DNA from: Mesobacterium_A sp034670065
GTDB taxonomy: Bacteria > Pseudomonadota > Alphaproteobacteria > Rhodobacterales > Rhodobacteraceae
DNA: 64,000 nt
Assembly: GCA_034670065.1 (NCBI GenBank)
Contig: JAXMOG010000001.1
Coordinates: 558,001-622,000 of the forward strand
Reading direction: 5' to 3'
Part shown: in pieces, positions 43,393-52,083 of the stretch
How the letters are laid out: each line of letters begins with the position of its first letter
How positions within the stretch are numbered: position 1 is the stretch's first letter
Made by a program: the position numbers and the translations under genes
Notes under the pieces: generated by a model
Seen by the model: only the letters and a program-made list of their open reading frames with translations
Database searches by the model: none
Told to the model about the DNA's origin: nothing

Positions 43393-45315
43393 CTATCCGT
43401 CGACCGTATCGCCGAACAGGATCGCATACGGTGCCAATGCGATCGGGCCAGCAGGACGCGCGGTTTGTGAATGATCCAGCCACAGCGGGTCTAACACTGC
43501 CGCTTCAAAGCTGTCTGTATCCAGAGCAGCCCCCATAAACGCGGCCGGGAAATCCATTGTTTGCGACTGACCTGTAAGGTTGGCCACAACAAACCGGCGT
43601 CTTTCGCCGTTTTGAACTGCCACGCCCGCCAAACCAGACGGCAAACCAGACAAAGGCAGCCGATCACCAGCACTGGAAAGCGCCCGCAGAACATGGAAGG
43701 CCGGATAGACCTGCGCCTTGGAGTGATCGTCAAACCAGGGGCGCGCGACATCCTGCGCACTGCTCAACACGCCAAACGGGCCGACAGGGGCACCAAGGGC
43801 AATCGCCTCAACCCCACTGTCCTGTGTCGCCGCCAGAACACCCACCAGCCATGATGCGCCCAGCAGACCACGCACACGCGGATCCCACACAGCCATGGTC
43901 AGACGTTTTTGATCCGGGTTTGGAACGGTTCCGTCGCCATAGGGGTTGGTCCGCATGCCAATTGCCGTCAGTCCCACGCGATATCCTTGATCCCCAGCAA
44001 TTGAGCGCGCGGACCGAAAGATTTGCGGCAAGGTTTCCAGCGTCTGCATTACGCTGGTGTCGTCAGCGGCATGCACAGTCGCCGAATTGCCATGCGCGAT
44101 GTAGTCTGACGCGCATTGATCCGGACGGCGCCGGTTCAGCTCTGTGAAATTGGTTAGCATGCCCGCACCAATCTGTGCGTCTGGAAACGCAGTTTTTGCC
44201 GCAGCAAAGCTTTCTTCGGGGGAAAGCCCTTCCGGCCACGCTCCGCTGGGTTGGTACGATGCCAGAAACGCCGCTGGCAGTGCAATAACATGTGCCGGCG
44301 TCACCCCGGCAGATTGGCAAGCGTTGGCAACTGCGGCAATCTGTGGTGCGGCGGGCTGATCATCATCCAGCACGATCTCAAGGTCCAATTGGCCAGCAGT
44401 GGCCTGAAGATGCGCCTTTGCCGTTGGCAGCAAGTCAGCCGCGTTTTCTGGTGTCACGCGCAGCAGAAAACCTTTGACCCCAGTGTGCACCAGTGTTTGC
44501 AATTGTGCTTCGTCTGCCAGCCAACCGTCTTGAAGCGCCAGCAAAATTTGGGGAACAGTTTGTGACGATGGCGCGCCGAATGTCAGCGCAGCCCCGGCAG
44601 TATTGCCCTTTTGCGTCGGTGCCCCAGTCATGGTCACGCGGATGGATTGGCGCTGGGTTTCGCCGGCTTTGATCACGTAGGCAAAGGGATCCACCAATGG
44701 GCGGCTGTAGGTCTTGTAAGACGCGTCGGACCAATTGCGTTGATCCTCCATTTCAAAGACATCACCATCAAATGCAATGTCCAGCGACACCCCATCCACA
44801 TCAAAACGCAGACCAGCAATATCCTTGATTGGTTGGGATGGCTTGATCAGGTCCGGCATCACAGCGTCAGCAGTGCCCCCAGAGGCATGGCGTACGGAAA
44901 CCGGCTGGCCAGAAAAGCCCTCGATTGGATGAAGAACGGTAAATCCGGTTCGGTTGGTTGTGAAGTCGCGATGGGCCGTCGCCTCTCCTTCTGCCAGCAC
45001 CCAGCCCTGGGCAGATGCCTGATAGACAACACAGCATTCCAGCGCGCCATCATCCACGTCAAACCGAATTTCATATCGAAACCCGTCTTCGGTTTCTTCC
45101 AATGTTTCGCTCAATACATTTGGTGGCAGGCTGGCCCAATCCTCATCCCGAATGGGAAAATCAATCTGCCTGACCAGCTCCAATCCCCCAACCGACAATG
45201 CTCTCAAGGCTCCGGCCTCAATCGTGGCGGTCAGGTTTCCGGCGTGAACGGGTTGAGCCGCTTTTGGCGTTTCAGTTGTTCCGAACCGAAAAATTTTCTT
45301 CTGCTCTTCAGTCAT
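43393..45315 (-). CDS. D-apionate lactonase-like (ApnL-type) protein
   Basis: A 640-residue protein with no signal peptide. Residues 1-230 form a beta-rich domain that matches what I know of ApnL, the D-apionolactone hydrolase of D-apiose catabolism: GGLELVRQIDFPIRDEDW, DFTTNRTGFTVLHPIEGFSG and VFEMEDQRNWSDASYKTYSR. The remainder, about 240-620, resembles a TIM-barrel-like glycosidase fold and a final beta domain (RRRFVVANLTGQSQTM). The rest of an apiose pathway is not nearby, so it may act on a different sugar lactone. It is divergent from a LysR regulator, and close to an SDR and an FAH-family hydrolase. Confidence 0.6.
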   Translation of the reverse strand: MTEEQKKIFRFGTTETPKAAQPVHAGNLTATIEAGALRALSVGGLELVRQIDFPIRDEDWASLPPNVLSETLEETEDGFRYEIRFDVDDGALECCVVYQASAQGWVLAEGEATAHRDFTTNRTGFTVLHPIEGFSGQPVSVRHASGGTADAVMPDLIKPSQPIKDIAGLRFDVDGVSLDIAFDGDVFEMEDQRNWSDASYKTYSRPLVDPFAYVIKAGETQRQSIRVTMTGAPTQKGNTAGAALTFGAPSSQTVPQILLALQDGWLADEAQLQTLVHTGVKGFLLRVTPENAADLLPTAKAHLQATAGQLDLEIVLDDDQPAAPQIAAVANACQSAGVTPAHVIALPAAFLASYQPSGAWPEGLSPEESFAAAKTAFPDAQIGAGMLTNFTELNRRRPDQCASDYIAHGNSATVHAADDTSVMQTLETLPQIFRSARSIAGDQGYRVGLTAIGMRTNPYGDGTVPNPDQKRLTMAVWDPRVRGLLGASWLVGVLAATQDSGVEAIALGAPVGPFGVLSSAQDVARPWFDDHSKAQVYPAFHVLRALSSAGDRLPLSGLPSGLAGVAVQNGERRRFVVANLTGQSQTMDFPAAFMGAALDTDSFEAAVLDPLWLDHSQTARPAGPIALAPYAILFGDTVDG

Positions 45316-45592
45316 TTGAACCTTTGACCTCCACGGATCGGTTGTTGCCGCAAGGCGTTGTATCGCCGGATAGCCGAGGCAGAAAAACAGCGGAAGCCAA
45401 GACCATCGCTTGCGCAGCGGATGGGTGCTTTGGCATTCAGATTTCCTCCCGTCGGCATGGCGCCTGTCCGGCTGTCACTTTGGAAAAACACCGGGATCGC
45501 CCTCTTAGCGCAATCGAACGCTAGCTGAGATTTGCCATGAGGAAAATTGAAAAATCCTTCACCTGCAATTCCATCTGGTTATAACGGCAATT

Positions 45593-46573
45593 ATGGATAC
45601 TTTAACCAGAACGATGCTGTCCCGACTGCGCGCCAAGCATTTGAATACGCTTGAAGTCCTTGGTCGGGTTGAAAGCATGCGCGCGGCGGCGAATGAACTA
45701 AACGTCACGCAGCCCGCAATCACCAAGCTGTTGAAAGACGTCGAAGACATGCTGGGGGTCAAGCTGTTTGAGCGCAGTTCAACCGGCATTACCCCCACAC
45801 CGATGGGCCAAGCCGTTGTTGAGTTTGCACGCAAGACCGTCAGCGACGTTGAGCGGTTCGCGGGGTTGGTCAACAACCTGAAACTGGGGGGCTATGGCAG
45901 CTTGAAGATTGGAACGATCATGGCCAGCATGCCCGCCTTGGTGCCCCGAGCACTGAAGACGCTGAAAGCAGAGCGCCCGCTGATGACCATCAACCTGCAC
46001 GCCGCCACCAGCAACCAATTGCTGGACGCGCTGAACAACCGCACCATCGACATGGCTGTTGCGCGGCTGACCGAGCCTGAACAAAACGCGCAATTCGACT
46101 TTGAACCTTTGTTGGAAGAGGAAATCTGGGTGTTCGCTGGCGCTGATCACCCATTGGCACAGCGGGACCATATTGAACTGGCCGAACTGTTCCACGAACC
46201 CTGGATATTGCAATCACCGATGAGCCCGTTGCGCCAGCTTCTGCAACGATCCTTTGCCGATATCAGCATGAACGCCTTGCCCAATTGGATCGAGACAACA
46301 TCGATCTTCGCCACTTTGCAGATTGTTCGCCATTCAGGAATGATCGCCGCCTTGCCCCGCGCGATTGTGGAAGAAGGCATCGCCGCCAAAGACCTTGTCC
46401 GGCTACCGGTTGCCCTGTCGTATGAGCTGACCCGCTATGGGATTGTGACGTTGAAGGACACGGCGCAAACCGAAAACACACGGTTGTTTGCCAGCGTTCT
46501 GCGGGAGACCGCACAAGAGCTGATACAGGAACGGCATCTCGGGGCCGCCGATGTAACATCGAACGACGGCTAA
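45593..46573 (+). CDS. LysR-family transcriptional regulator (GbpR-like)
   Basis: A 326-residue regulator. The winged helix at residues 10-70 has LEVLGRVESMRAAANELNVTQPAITKLLKDVEDMLGVKLFERSSTG; the rest is the effector-binding domain (LKIGTIMASMPALVPRALK). Its spacing resembles the GbpR/PcaQ branch, which often responds to sugars or aromatic acids. An imperfect dyad ATAA-N6-TTAT (45581-45594) covers the start codon and could be an autoregulatory site. It is divergent from the lactonase-like gene and convergent with the SDR gene, so it is the natural candidate to control both. Confidence 0.88.
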   Translation: MDTLTRTMLSRLRAKHLNTLEVLGRVESMRAAANELNVTQPAITKLLKDVEDMLGVKLFERSSTGITPTPMGQAVVEFARKTVSDVERFAGLVNNLKLGGYGSLKIGTIMASMPALVPRALKTLKAERPLMTINLHAATSNQLLDALNNRTIDMAVARLTEPEQNAQFDFEPLLEEEIWVFAGADHPLAQRDHIELAELFHEPWILQSPMSPLRQLLQRSFADISMNALPNWIETTSIFATLQIVRHSGMIAALPRAIVEEGIAAKDLVRLPVALSYELTRYGIVTLKDTAQTENTRLFASVLRETAQELIQERHLGAADVTSNDG

Positions 46574-46631
46574 AGATGATTTTGTGCCGGTGGACGCGGT
46601 CAAACACCGACCTCAAGGGCAGTAGTGCACA

Positions 46632-46662
46632 CCAGCCCCCTTGGTGAATCCAAAGGGGCTGG
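46632..46662. terminator. Convergent stem-loop between LysR and SDR genes
   Basis: A 13-bp stem with one mismatch (CCAGCCCCCTTGG, loop TGAAT, CCAAAGGGGCTGG) lies between the two convergent genes. It has no T-run, so it may act as a factor-dependent or bidirectional end point, not as a standard intrinsic terminator. Confidence 0.5.
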
Positions 46663-46685
46663 CATGTGAAGTAACGGTGGTTGCG

Positions 46686-47438
46686 TCAGTAGACGGCGCG
46701 TCCACCCGAAATGTCGAACACGGCCCCGGTAGAGAACGAGCAATCCTCTGACGACAGCCAAGCCACCATTTTGGCAACCTCATCAACCTGCAAGAACCGT
46801 TCCATCGGGATTTTGGACAGCATAAAGTCGATATGCTCTTGCGCCATCTGATCGAAAATCTCGGTGCGGGCGGCGGCGGGTGTGATGCAGTTGACCAAAA
46901 CCCCCTCTTTCGCCAGCTCTTTGCCCAAAGACTTGGTCAAGCCAATCAGCCCGGCCTTGGACGCCGAGTAATGAGAGGCATTCGGGTTACCATCTTTGCC
47001 CGCAATTGACGCGACATTGACGATACGACCCCAACCGTTTTCGATCATCTTGGGAACCACAGCATGGCACGTCAGGAATGGTGCCGTCAGATTGGCGTCA
47101 ATCACATTGCGCCAAACATCTGGTTCCAAATCCCACAGCTTGCCATTGCCCCCGGTGATGCCGGCGTTGTTGACCAGAATGTCGATCTTGTCGAATGCGG
47201 CCATAACCTCATCGGTTGCGCTGTTCACCGCAGCATCATCCGTTAGATCAAGAGCGCAGGAAATCACCCGGCCATGGGCCGACAGTTCTTTGACAGCTGT
47301 GTTCAGTCGCTCAGCATCCATGTCCCACAGTGCGACCGAAGCGCCGGACATCAAATACTTTTCAGCAACGGCATAGCCAATACCGCGGGCACCGCCCGTA
47401 ACAATGGCAACGCGACCGTCCAGATCTATTTGGTTCAT
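46686..47438 (-). CDS. Short-chain dehydrogenase/reductase, probable sugar-acid dehydrogenase
   Basis: A 250-residue classical SDR. The NAD(P)-binding VTGGARGIGYAVAEKYL lies at the N-terminus, with NNAGI at about 88. Catalytic Ser, Tyr and Lys are in VNVASIAGKDG and HYSASKAG. After the nucleotide site, LWDMDAE (Asp) suggests a preference for NAD. Its ATG overlaps the stop of the FAH-family gene. Family members paired with such hydrolases oxidise 2-keto-3-deoxy sugar acids (L-fuconate or L-rhamnonate type), which fits here, although the exact sugar acid is not readable. Confidence 0.85.
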   Translation of the reverse strand: MNQIDLDGRVAIVTGGARGIGYAVAEKYLMSGASVALWDMDAERLNTAVKELSAHGRVISCALDLTDDAAVNSATDEVMAAFDKIDILVNNAGITGGNGKLWDLEPDVWRNVIDANLTAPFLTCHAVVPKMIENGWGRIVNVASIAGKDGNPNASHYSASKAGLIGLTKSLGKELAKEGVLVNCITPAAARTEIFDQMAQEHIDFMLSKIPMERFLQVDEVAKMVAWLSSEDCSFSTGAVFDISGGRAVY

Positions 47439-48292
47439 CCTGCGTCACCAACTGCAGAAACTGTCATTTGTGTCTGTTCCCCAAGACCAGAAATGCCCAG
47501 TTTCATCTGCTGACCTGGCTTCAAAAAGACTGGGGGTTTCTGCCCCATTCCCACACCAGGAGGCGTACCGGTTGTAATCACATCACCGGGCTGCAAGCTC
47601 ATGAAACGGCTGACATAAGAGACGATGTGCGCCACCGAAAAAATCATCGTTGCGGTGTTCCCGGTTTGATACCGTTTGCCATCCACATCCAACCACATTT
47701 CCAGGGCTTGCGGGTCTGCAACCTCATCCCGCGTCACCAGCCATGGACCCAGTGGGCCGAAAGTGTCATGACACTTGCCCTTGTCCCATGTGCCCCCGCG
47801 TTCAATCTGAAATTCCCGTTCGGACACATCGTTGATTACGCAATACCCAGCGACATGGCTCAGCGCGTCGGCCTCGTCCACGTATTTCGCCTCGGTGCCG
47901 ATAATGACGCCCAATTCAACTTCCCAGTCGGTTTTGACGGAGTCGCGCGGAATTTCGACGTTGTCGTTTGGCCCAACAATGGCGCTGGTGGCCTTCATAA
48001 AGATCACAGGTTCATCTGGTTCAGGCAAACCGGACTCTGCCGCGTGGTCAGAATAGTTAAGGCCGATGCAAACGAACTTGCCCACTTTGGACACACATGC
48101 CGCCATGCGCACAGGCTCTTCGACAATCGGCAGAGTATTCAGGTCGACCGCAGCGATACGTGCCAGTGCCTCATCGCCCAGAACGTCGCCCGTGATATCC
48201 GGCACGACACCTGAAAGATCACGAATACGGCCTTCGGCATCCAGGCACCCCGGTTTTTCATTCGCTGGATCGCCATATCTTAGTAGTTTCAA
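47435..48292 (-). CDS. FAH-family hydrolase, probable 2,4-diketo-3-deoxy sugar-acid hydrolase
   Basis: A 285-residue fumarylacetoacetate hydrolase-family enzyme. The N-terminal KLLRYGDPANEKPGCLDAEG and the metal site around IGLNYSDHAAESG, WEVELGVIIG (Glu), GYCVINDVSER and ITTGTPPGVGMGQKPPVFL are clear. This subgroup includes hydrolases that cleave 2,4-diketo-3-deoxy-fuconate or -rhamnonate to pyruvate and a short acid. It begins with TTG at 48292, but a strong GGAGGAG site six bases upstream supports that start. Its TGA overlaps the SDR start, so the two are coupled and likely consecutive steps. Confidence 0.85.
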   Translation of the reverse strand: MKLLRYGDPANEKPGCLDAEGRIRDLSGVVPDITGDVLGDEALARIAAVDLNTLPIVEEPVRMAACVSKVGKFVCIGLNYSDHAAESGLPEPDEPVIFMKATSAIVGPNDNVEIPRDSVKTDWEVELGVIIGTEAKYVDEADALSHVAGYCVINDVSEREFQIERGGTWDKGKCHDTFGPLGPWLVTRDEVADPQALEMWLDVDGKRYQTGNTATMIFSVAHIVSYVSRFMSLQPGDVITTGTPPGVGMGQKPPVFLKPGQQMKLGISGLGEQTQMTVSAVGDAG

Positions 48293-49175
48293 TCGAATCT
48301 CCTCCGTTCCCGTTGAGGCCAGCCCATTTTGCGGGCCCCACGGCAGTTTGCGTTGCCGGCAACTCTAATGTCCAGAAAACATAAGAGGAAATCACTTTTT
48401 CACCCGCCGCGATAACCAAATGGCATAACGCGAAACCGAAACGGAGCACTGTTTCGGGTATCCGCAGATCGATCCACGGGCCATGATGCACCATTGGCCA
48501 TTAGTTTGCGTGGGACCAGAGCGACCCCTTCCAACCATCACACAGTGATTCATTTTGGTTTTAAGGTGCGCCACTCAACGCTGATCCGAGCAAGCAGACA
48601 TTTCTACAACCTGCACGGAACGTTCGGCACTGGAATTGCCTAGCTTATGCACGAAACGGAAACACCGTATTTCTGTAAACCAGTGTTGTTGCCGCATTTC
48701 GACCAGTATCGCGCCTCAGCTTTGCCGCCGCATATTCGCAGATTATCGCCATGAAACACGATGCTGCCGCAATGAATATCGCCGTCGCGCCCGTCCCAAA
48801 CTGCATAAGAGGTACGCGCGCGGCATTGTTCCACCTTTGGTCAAGCAAGCAGGACTATGATCCGCTTGAACCCAAAAAAACGCCCAAGTATCCGTCGCCT
48901 CCGCGACCGAAACGTCCAGCCCCTGACCGACTGCTCGCGGCCACGCTGGAACCGTTGCCCTCGGACGAATTTGTTTTCAAATCGTTCTGAGGCCGGGCTA
49001 ACGCGGTCGCATCATTCCTGATGCGGCCGCGATTGCGACTACAAGCTTCGTCTTGTTCAATGGCGGATCAGTGAAAGCTGCGCGTTTCACCTGCTTGTCG
49101 GTTTGCGATCCTTGAAAGAGGCCTGTCCAATCTGCTGGATGGCTTCATTCAATCGACGCGACAAACAGTGCGCCT
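48293..49175. other. 883-base region without a convincing gene
   Basis: The part next to 48293 carries the FAH ribosome site and promoter. Elsewhere I see only short frames with weak protein character. The best is 48751-48990 on the plus strand (79 residues, proline- and lysine-rich C-terminus ending VFKSF), whose first half looks random. A decayed gene or an undetected small RNA is possible; no insertion sequence ends or terminator are visible. Confidence 0.5.
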
Positions 49176-49688
49176 TCAGCCGATTTCGTCTGGCATAATG
49201 AAAAGATCCGACACCGGCGCGGTTTCGCCAGCGTGGGTCAGCATGGCATGAACCTGCCCGCGGTGGTGGGTTTGGTGGTTGAACATGTGCGCAACCAAAA
49301 GCCCCAACGGTTTTGTCTGGGATTTTCCGGTTGCGCCGGAATACCACGTCATATCGCCATTCAGCTGAATCGACTTCAAACCTTCGGCCCAATGCAAAAT
49401 CTGCCTGTCCAGCTGAAACCGTTCAGCAGACCAAACCGCGATGGTTGGCGTCATCGAAACAGACTCCGCGGCCCCAACACCGGGCGCGTCCAGCTGAGCG
49501 AACCGGGACATCCAAATACTGTCCCCCCACAACAGATGGTTCAATGTCTCAAAGATCGAACCAAAGAAGGCACCACGCGGTTTTTCCAGTTCTTTGCGCG
49601 GCATCTTCATGACGACATCAGCGATTTGTTGGTTCTGCCATATGTTGTACCGTGCCATGGTTTGACAAAATTGGGGGGTCGCGATCAC
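49176..49688 (-). CDS. DinB-family protein
   Basis: A 170-residue protein of the DinB/YfiT-like four-helix bundle family. The N-terminal helix has MARYNIWQNQQIADVVMKMP, the second FFGSIFETLNHLLWGDSIWMSRF and the last LVAHMFNHQTHHRGQVHAMLTHAG, carrying the three-histidine metal site. Members are metal-dependent hydrolases or bacillithiol/mycothiol-linked transferases; here the activity is unknown. I start at GTG 49688, because GGAGG sits eight bases upstream and the protein then has the usual N-terminus. A longer ATG start at 49727 adds residues without family similarity. Confidence 0.85.
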   Translation of the reverse strand: MIATPQFCQTMARYNIWQNQQIADVVMKMPRKELEKPRGAFFGSIFETLNHLLWGDSIWMSRFAQLDAPGVGAAESVSMTPTIAVWSAERFQLDRQILHWAEGLKSIQLNGDMTWYSGATGKSQTKPLGLLVAHMFNHQTHHRGQVHAMLTHAGETAPVSDLFIMPDEIG

Positions 49689-49921
49689 GTGTTCTGCCTC
49701 CTGCCGCTGTGCGTTGCCCCAGACCACGGCCTAGGAGCGCCGACAGCTTGCCAAAGCCGTTGCCGTAAGACAAGCGCTGTCCCCCGCGCGCATTTTCTGT
49801 GCGAATTGGCAACAAGAGCCGCCAGAAACGTGTTGTTTCGCAATGATTTTCTTGAACCCCAGCCGCAGCTTTCGCACCGTTGCGGCAAACAACATACGAA
49901 GTGCACAATGGGAGAGGTGTT

Positions 49922-50308
49922 ATGTTTACGCGGTCTTGCGAAGACGTCGAAAAGACAGATCATTTTGTAGATTGGGGCAATGGAACCAGCCATCGGCTGC
50001 TGACCGAAGCGGATGGGATGGGGTTTACAGTCTGCCACACTGTGGTGCGTGCCGGCACCAGATCACGCCTGCAGTACCGCAACCATCTGGAAGCCTGCTA
50101 TTGCATCGGCGGGTCCGGCAGCGTGGAATCTCTTGACGGTGTAAATTACCCGGTTGTCCCCGGAACGATCTATGTTCTGGACAAGCATGACGACCATTTT
50201 CTGATTGCTGACGATGAAAACGACATGATTTTGGTCAGCGTCTTTAATCCCCCGCTAAAGGGGACAGAACGCCATAACCTGGACGGTGACGGCGGTTCTG
50301 CATACTAA
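49922..50308 (+). CDS. ectC: Ectoine synthase EctC, solitary
   Basis: A 128-residue cupin-fold enzyme that closes the ring of N-gamma-acetyl-diaminobutyrate to give ectoine, an osmoprotectant. The family pattern is clear: WGNGTSHRLLTEADGMGFTVC, NHLEACYCIGGSGSVESLDG, PVVPGTIYVLDKHDDHFLIA and VFNPPLKGTERHN, with iron-binding Glu, Tyr and His residues of EctC in the second and third blocks. ectA, ectB and ectD are absent on both sides. Solitary EctC proteins are known and can use external precursors or reverse the reaction. The ATG at 49922 has a GGGAGAGG site; it is divergent from the DinB-family gene. Confidence 0.88.
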   Translation: MFTRSCEDVEKTDHFVDWGNGTSHRLLTEADGMGFTVCHTVVRAGTRSRLQYRNHLEACYCIGGSGSVESLDGVNYPVVPGTIYVLDKHDDHFLIADDENDMILVSVFNPPLKGTERHNLDGDGGSAY

Positions 50309-50359
50309 TCCCTTTTCCTGCGCGGCGGTTGCCCTATTTGTCGTGCAGGAGGTACGCCC

Positions 50360-50713
50360 ATGTTTGTTGAAATCGTAAACGGCCTGATCGCGGTTATGAC
50401 GCTGGCTTTCGGTCTGTTTGGTTTTGTGGCGCCACGTTACACCGCAAACGCGCTGGACCTGTCGCCGACAGACAGCACCATGGGCCTGTCTGAATTGCGT
50501 GCATCCGTGGGCGGATTGTTCGTTGCGATGGCGCTGTATTGCCTGATCTCCGGTGCCGATTACGCCTATCTGATGTTGGGCATCGCCTATGCTGGGGCCG
50601 GTGCAGGACGGTTGATTTCGATTTTTGTTGATAGACCACCCCAACCCAAGACCACCGTGTGGTTCTTGTTCGAAGCGATCCCTGCCCTTTGGCTGATTGC
50701 AACCAGCAGTTAG
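50360..50713 (+). CDS. DUF4345 small membrane protein
   Basis: A 117-residue protein with four hydrophobic helices (about 4-26, 48-65, 70-88 and 98-115). The pattern GLSELRASVGGLFVAMALYCL is characteristic of DUF4345, whose function is unknown. The ATG has a GCAGGAGG site upstream. It lies 51 bases after ectC on the same strand and may be co-transcribed with it, and 213 bases before the TRAP operon. Confidence 0.72.
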   Translation: MFVEIVNGLIAVMTLAFGLFGFVAPRYTANALDLSPTDSTMGLSELRASVGGLFVAMALYCLISGADYAYLMLGIAYAGAGAGRLISIFVDRPPQPKTTVWFLFEAIPALWLIATSS

Positions 50714-50926
50714 TTAGATTTTCTTCAATTGATGCGCTCGAAATCTGTTGCACGAAATATAATTGCGTCTACGGTTTCTCAGCAGCTTCAGGGTGTGCCA
50801 AGTGCGACCACTTTGAAACTGCGTAAAACTGGGTATTCACAGGCCAGCTTCGGACAGTTACACCGGTAGTATTGGTAAGGTGAAATTACCAAACGCCGAA
50901 AAATCGGCGACACTTGGGAGGAAGAC

Positions 50927-51976
50927 ATGACCATTCGCGTATTTACGGCGGCTGTTGCCGCGACTTTTGCTATTTCTGGAGCCGCTCAAGCACAAGATGT
51001 GCTTCAGATGACTTCAGCCTTCGGGAAGAACCTGCCGATTTTGGGCACCGCAGGCGTGAACTTTGTAGAAAAGATCAACTCGATCTCTGAAGGCGTTGAA
51101 TTCGAACACTTTGATCCGGGCGCATTGGTTCCAACACTGGAAGCTCTGGATGCCGTTTCCAACGGTTCGGTTGACGCCGCTTTCACCACATCGGGCTATT
51201 GGCAGGGTAAGATGACCGCCGCAGGTCTGTTTGCTGCCGTTCCGTTTGGCCCAGAGCCCGGCGAAATGCTGGCATGGATGCTGTATGATGACGGTATGAC
51301 GCTGATGCGTGAGATGTATGACACCAATGGCTACAACGTGCATGTCATGCTGTGCGGCACCTATGCGCCGGAAACATCTGGTTGGTTCAAGAACGAAATC
51401 ACCTCGCTGGATGACCTGAAAGGTCTGAACATGCGTTTCTTCGGCCTGGGTGCCGAAGTGATGCAGAAACTGGGTGTATCGACTTCTTTGCTGGCAGGTG
51501 GTGACATCTTCCCGGCGCTGGAGCGTGGCGCGATTGACGCGACCGAATTCTCCATGCCGATCGTGGATGCCAACCTGGGCTTCTATAACATTGCGAAGTT
51601 CAACTACTTCCCCGGATGGCACCAGCCATCGACCCTGTTCGAACTGCTGGTCAACAAAGACGTTTGGGATGACCTGGACGAACGCAGCCAGAACCAGATC
51701 GAAGTCGCCTGCATGGCCAACATCACAGACACCTTTGCAGAGGGTGAAGCCAAAAACTTCCCAGCTATGGTTGAAAACGTTGAAACGCACGGCGTTCAGA
51801 TCAAAAACTGGACTCCTGAGCAGCTGAAAGCCTTTGAAGGCGCATGGTTGGAAGTGGTCGAAGACCTGAAAGCCGAAGACGAAATGTTCGCCAAATCCTG
51901 GGCCGATCTTCAGGAATTCCGCGAAGGCTACAAAACCTGGGGCAACAACATCTACTTGCCACGCCCCTGGAAGTAA
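50927..51976 (+). CDS. TRAP transporter solute receptor DctP
   Basis: A periplasmic receptor of 349 residues with a signal peptide at residues 1-22 (ending AQA). The core GDIFPALERGAIDATEFSMP, KFNYFPGWHQPSTLFELLVN and the late helix resemble the TakP-type branch (2-oxoacid and related organic acid receptors) and differ from DctP for C4-dicarboxylates. The conserved Arg in GLNMRFFGLGAEV is the usual carboxylate-binding residue, so the ligand is probably an acid. A GGGAGGA site precedes the ATG. dctQ and dctM follow, separated by a double hairpin. Confidence 0.9.
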   Translation: MTIRVFTAAVAATFAISGAAQAQDVLQMTSAFGKNLPILGTAGVNFVEKINSISEGVEFEHFDPGALVPTLEALDAVSNGSVDAAFTTSGYWQGKMTAAGLFAAVPFGPEPGEMLAWMLYDDGMTLMREMYDTNGYNVHVMLCGTYAPETSGWFKNEITSLDDLKGLNMRFFGLGAEVMQKLGVSTSLLAGGDIFPALERGAIDATEFSMPIVDANLGFYNIAKFNYFPGWHQPSTLFELLVNKDVWDDLDERSQNQIEVACMANITDTFAEGEAKNFPAMVENVETHGVQIKNWTPEQLKAFEGAWLEVVEDLKAEDEMFAKSWADLQEFREGYKTWGNNIYLPRPWK

Positions 51977-51999
51977 GTATCTGATATCAAAAAGTATTT

Positions 52000-52050
52000 C
52001 AGGGGCGCATCACGTGCCCCTGTCTCCGCGTCGCGACCCTGTTGCGACGC
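52000..52050 (+). promoter_or_regulatory. Two tandem hairpins between dctP and dctQ
   Basis: Two perfect 7-bp stems, CAGGGGC/GCCCCTG (52000-52006 with 52016-52022) and GCGTCGC/GCGACGC (52028-52034 with 52044-52050), lie between the receptor and membrane genes. They can protect the dctP mRNA or partly stop transcription, giving more receptor than channel, as is common in solute-binding-protein operons. Confidence 0.7.
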
Positions 52051-52083
52051 GAATTTGATGTAGGGAATGGGAGGCCCGCGTCT

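Noticed and set aside
48751..48990. Possible 79-residue protein ending in VFKSF
   Set aside because: No ribosome site, no recognisable family and a random-looking first half; kept only as a note on the gap.
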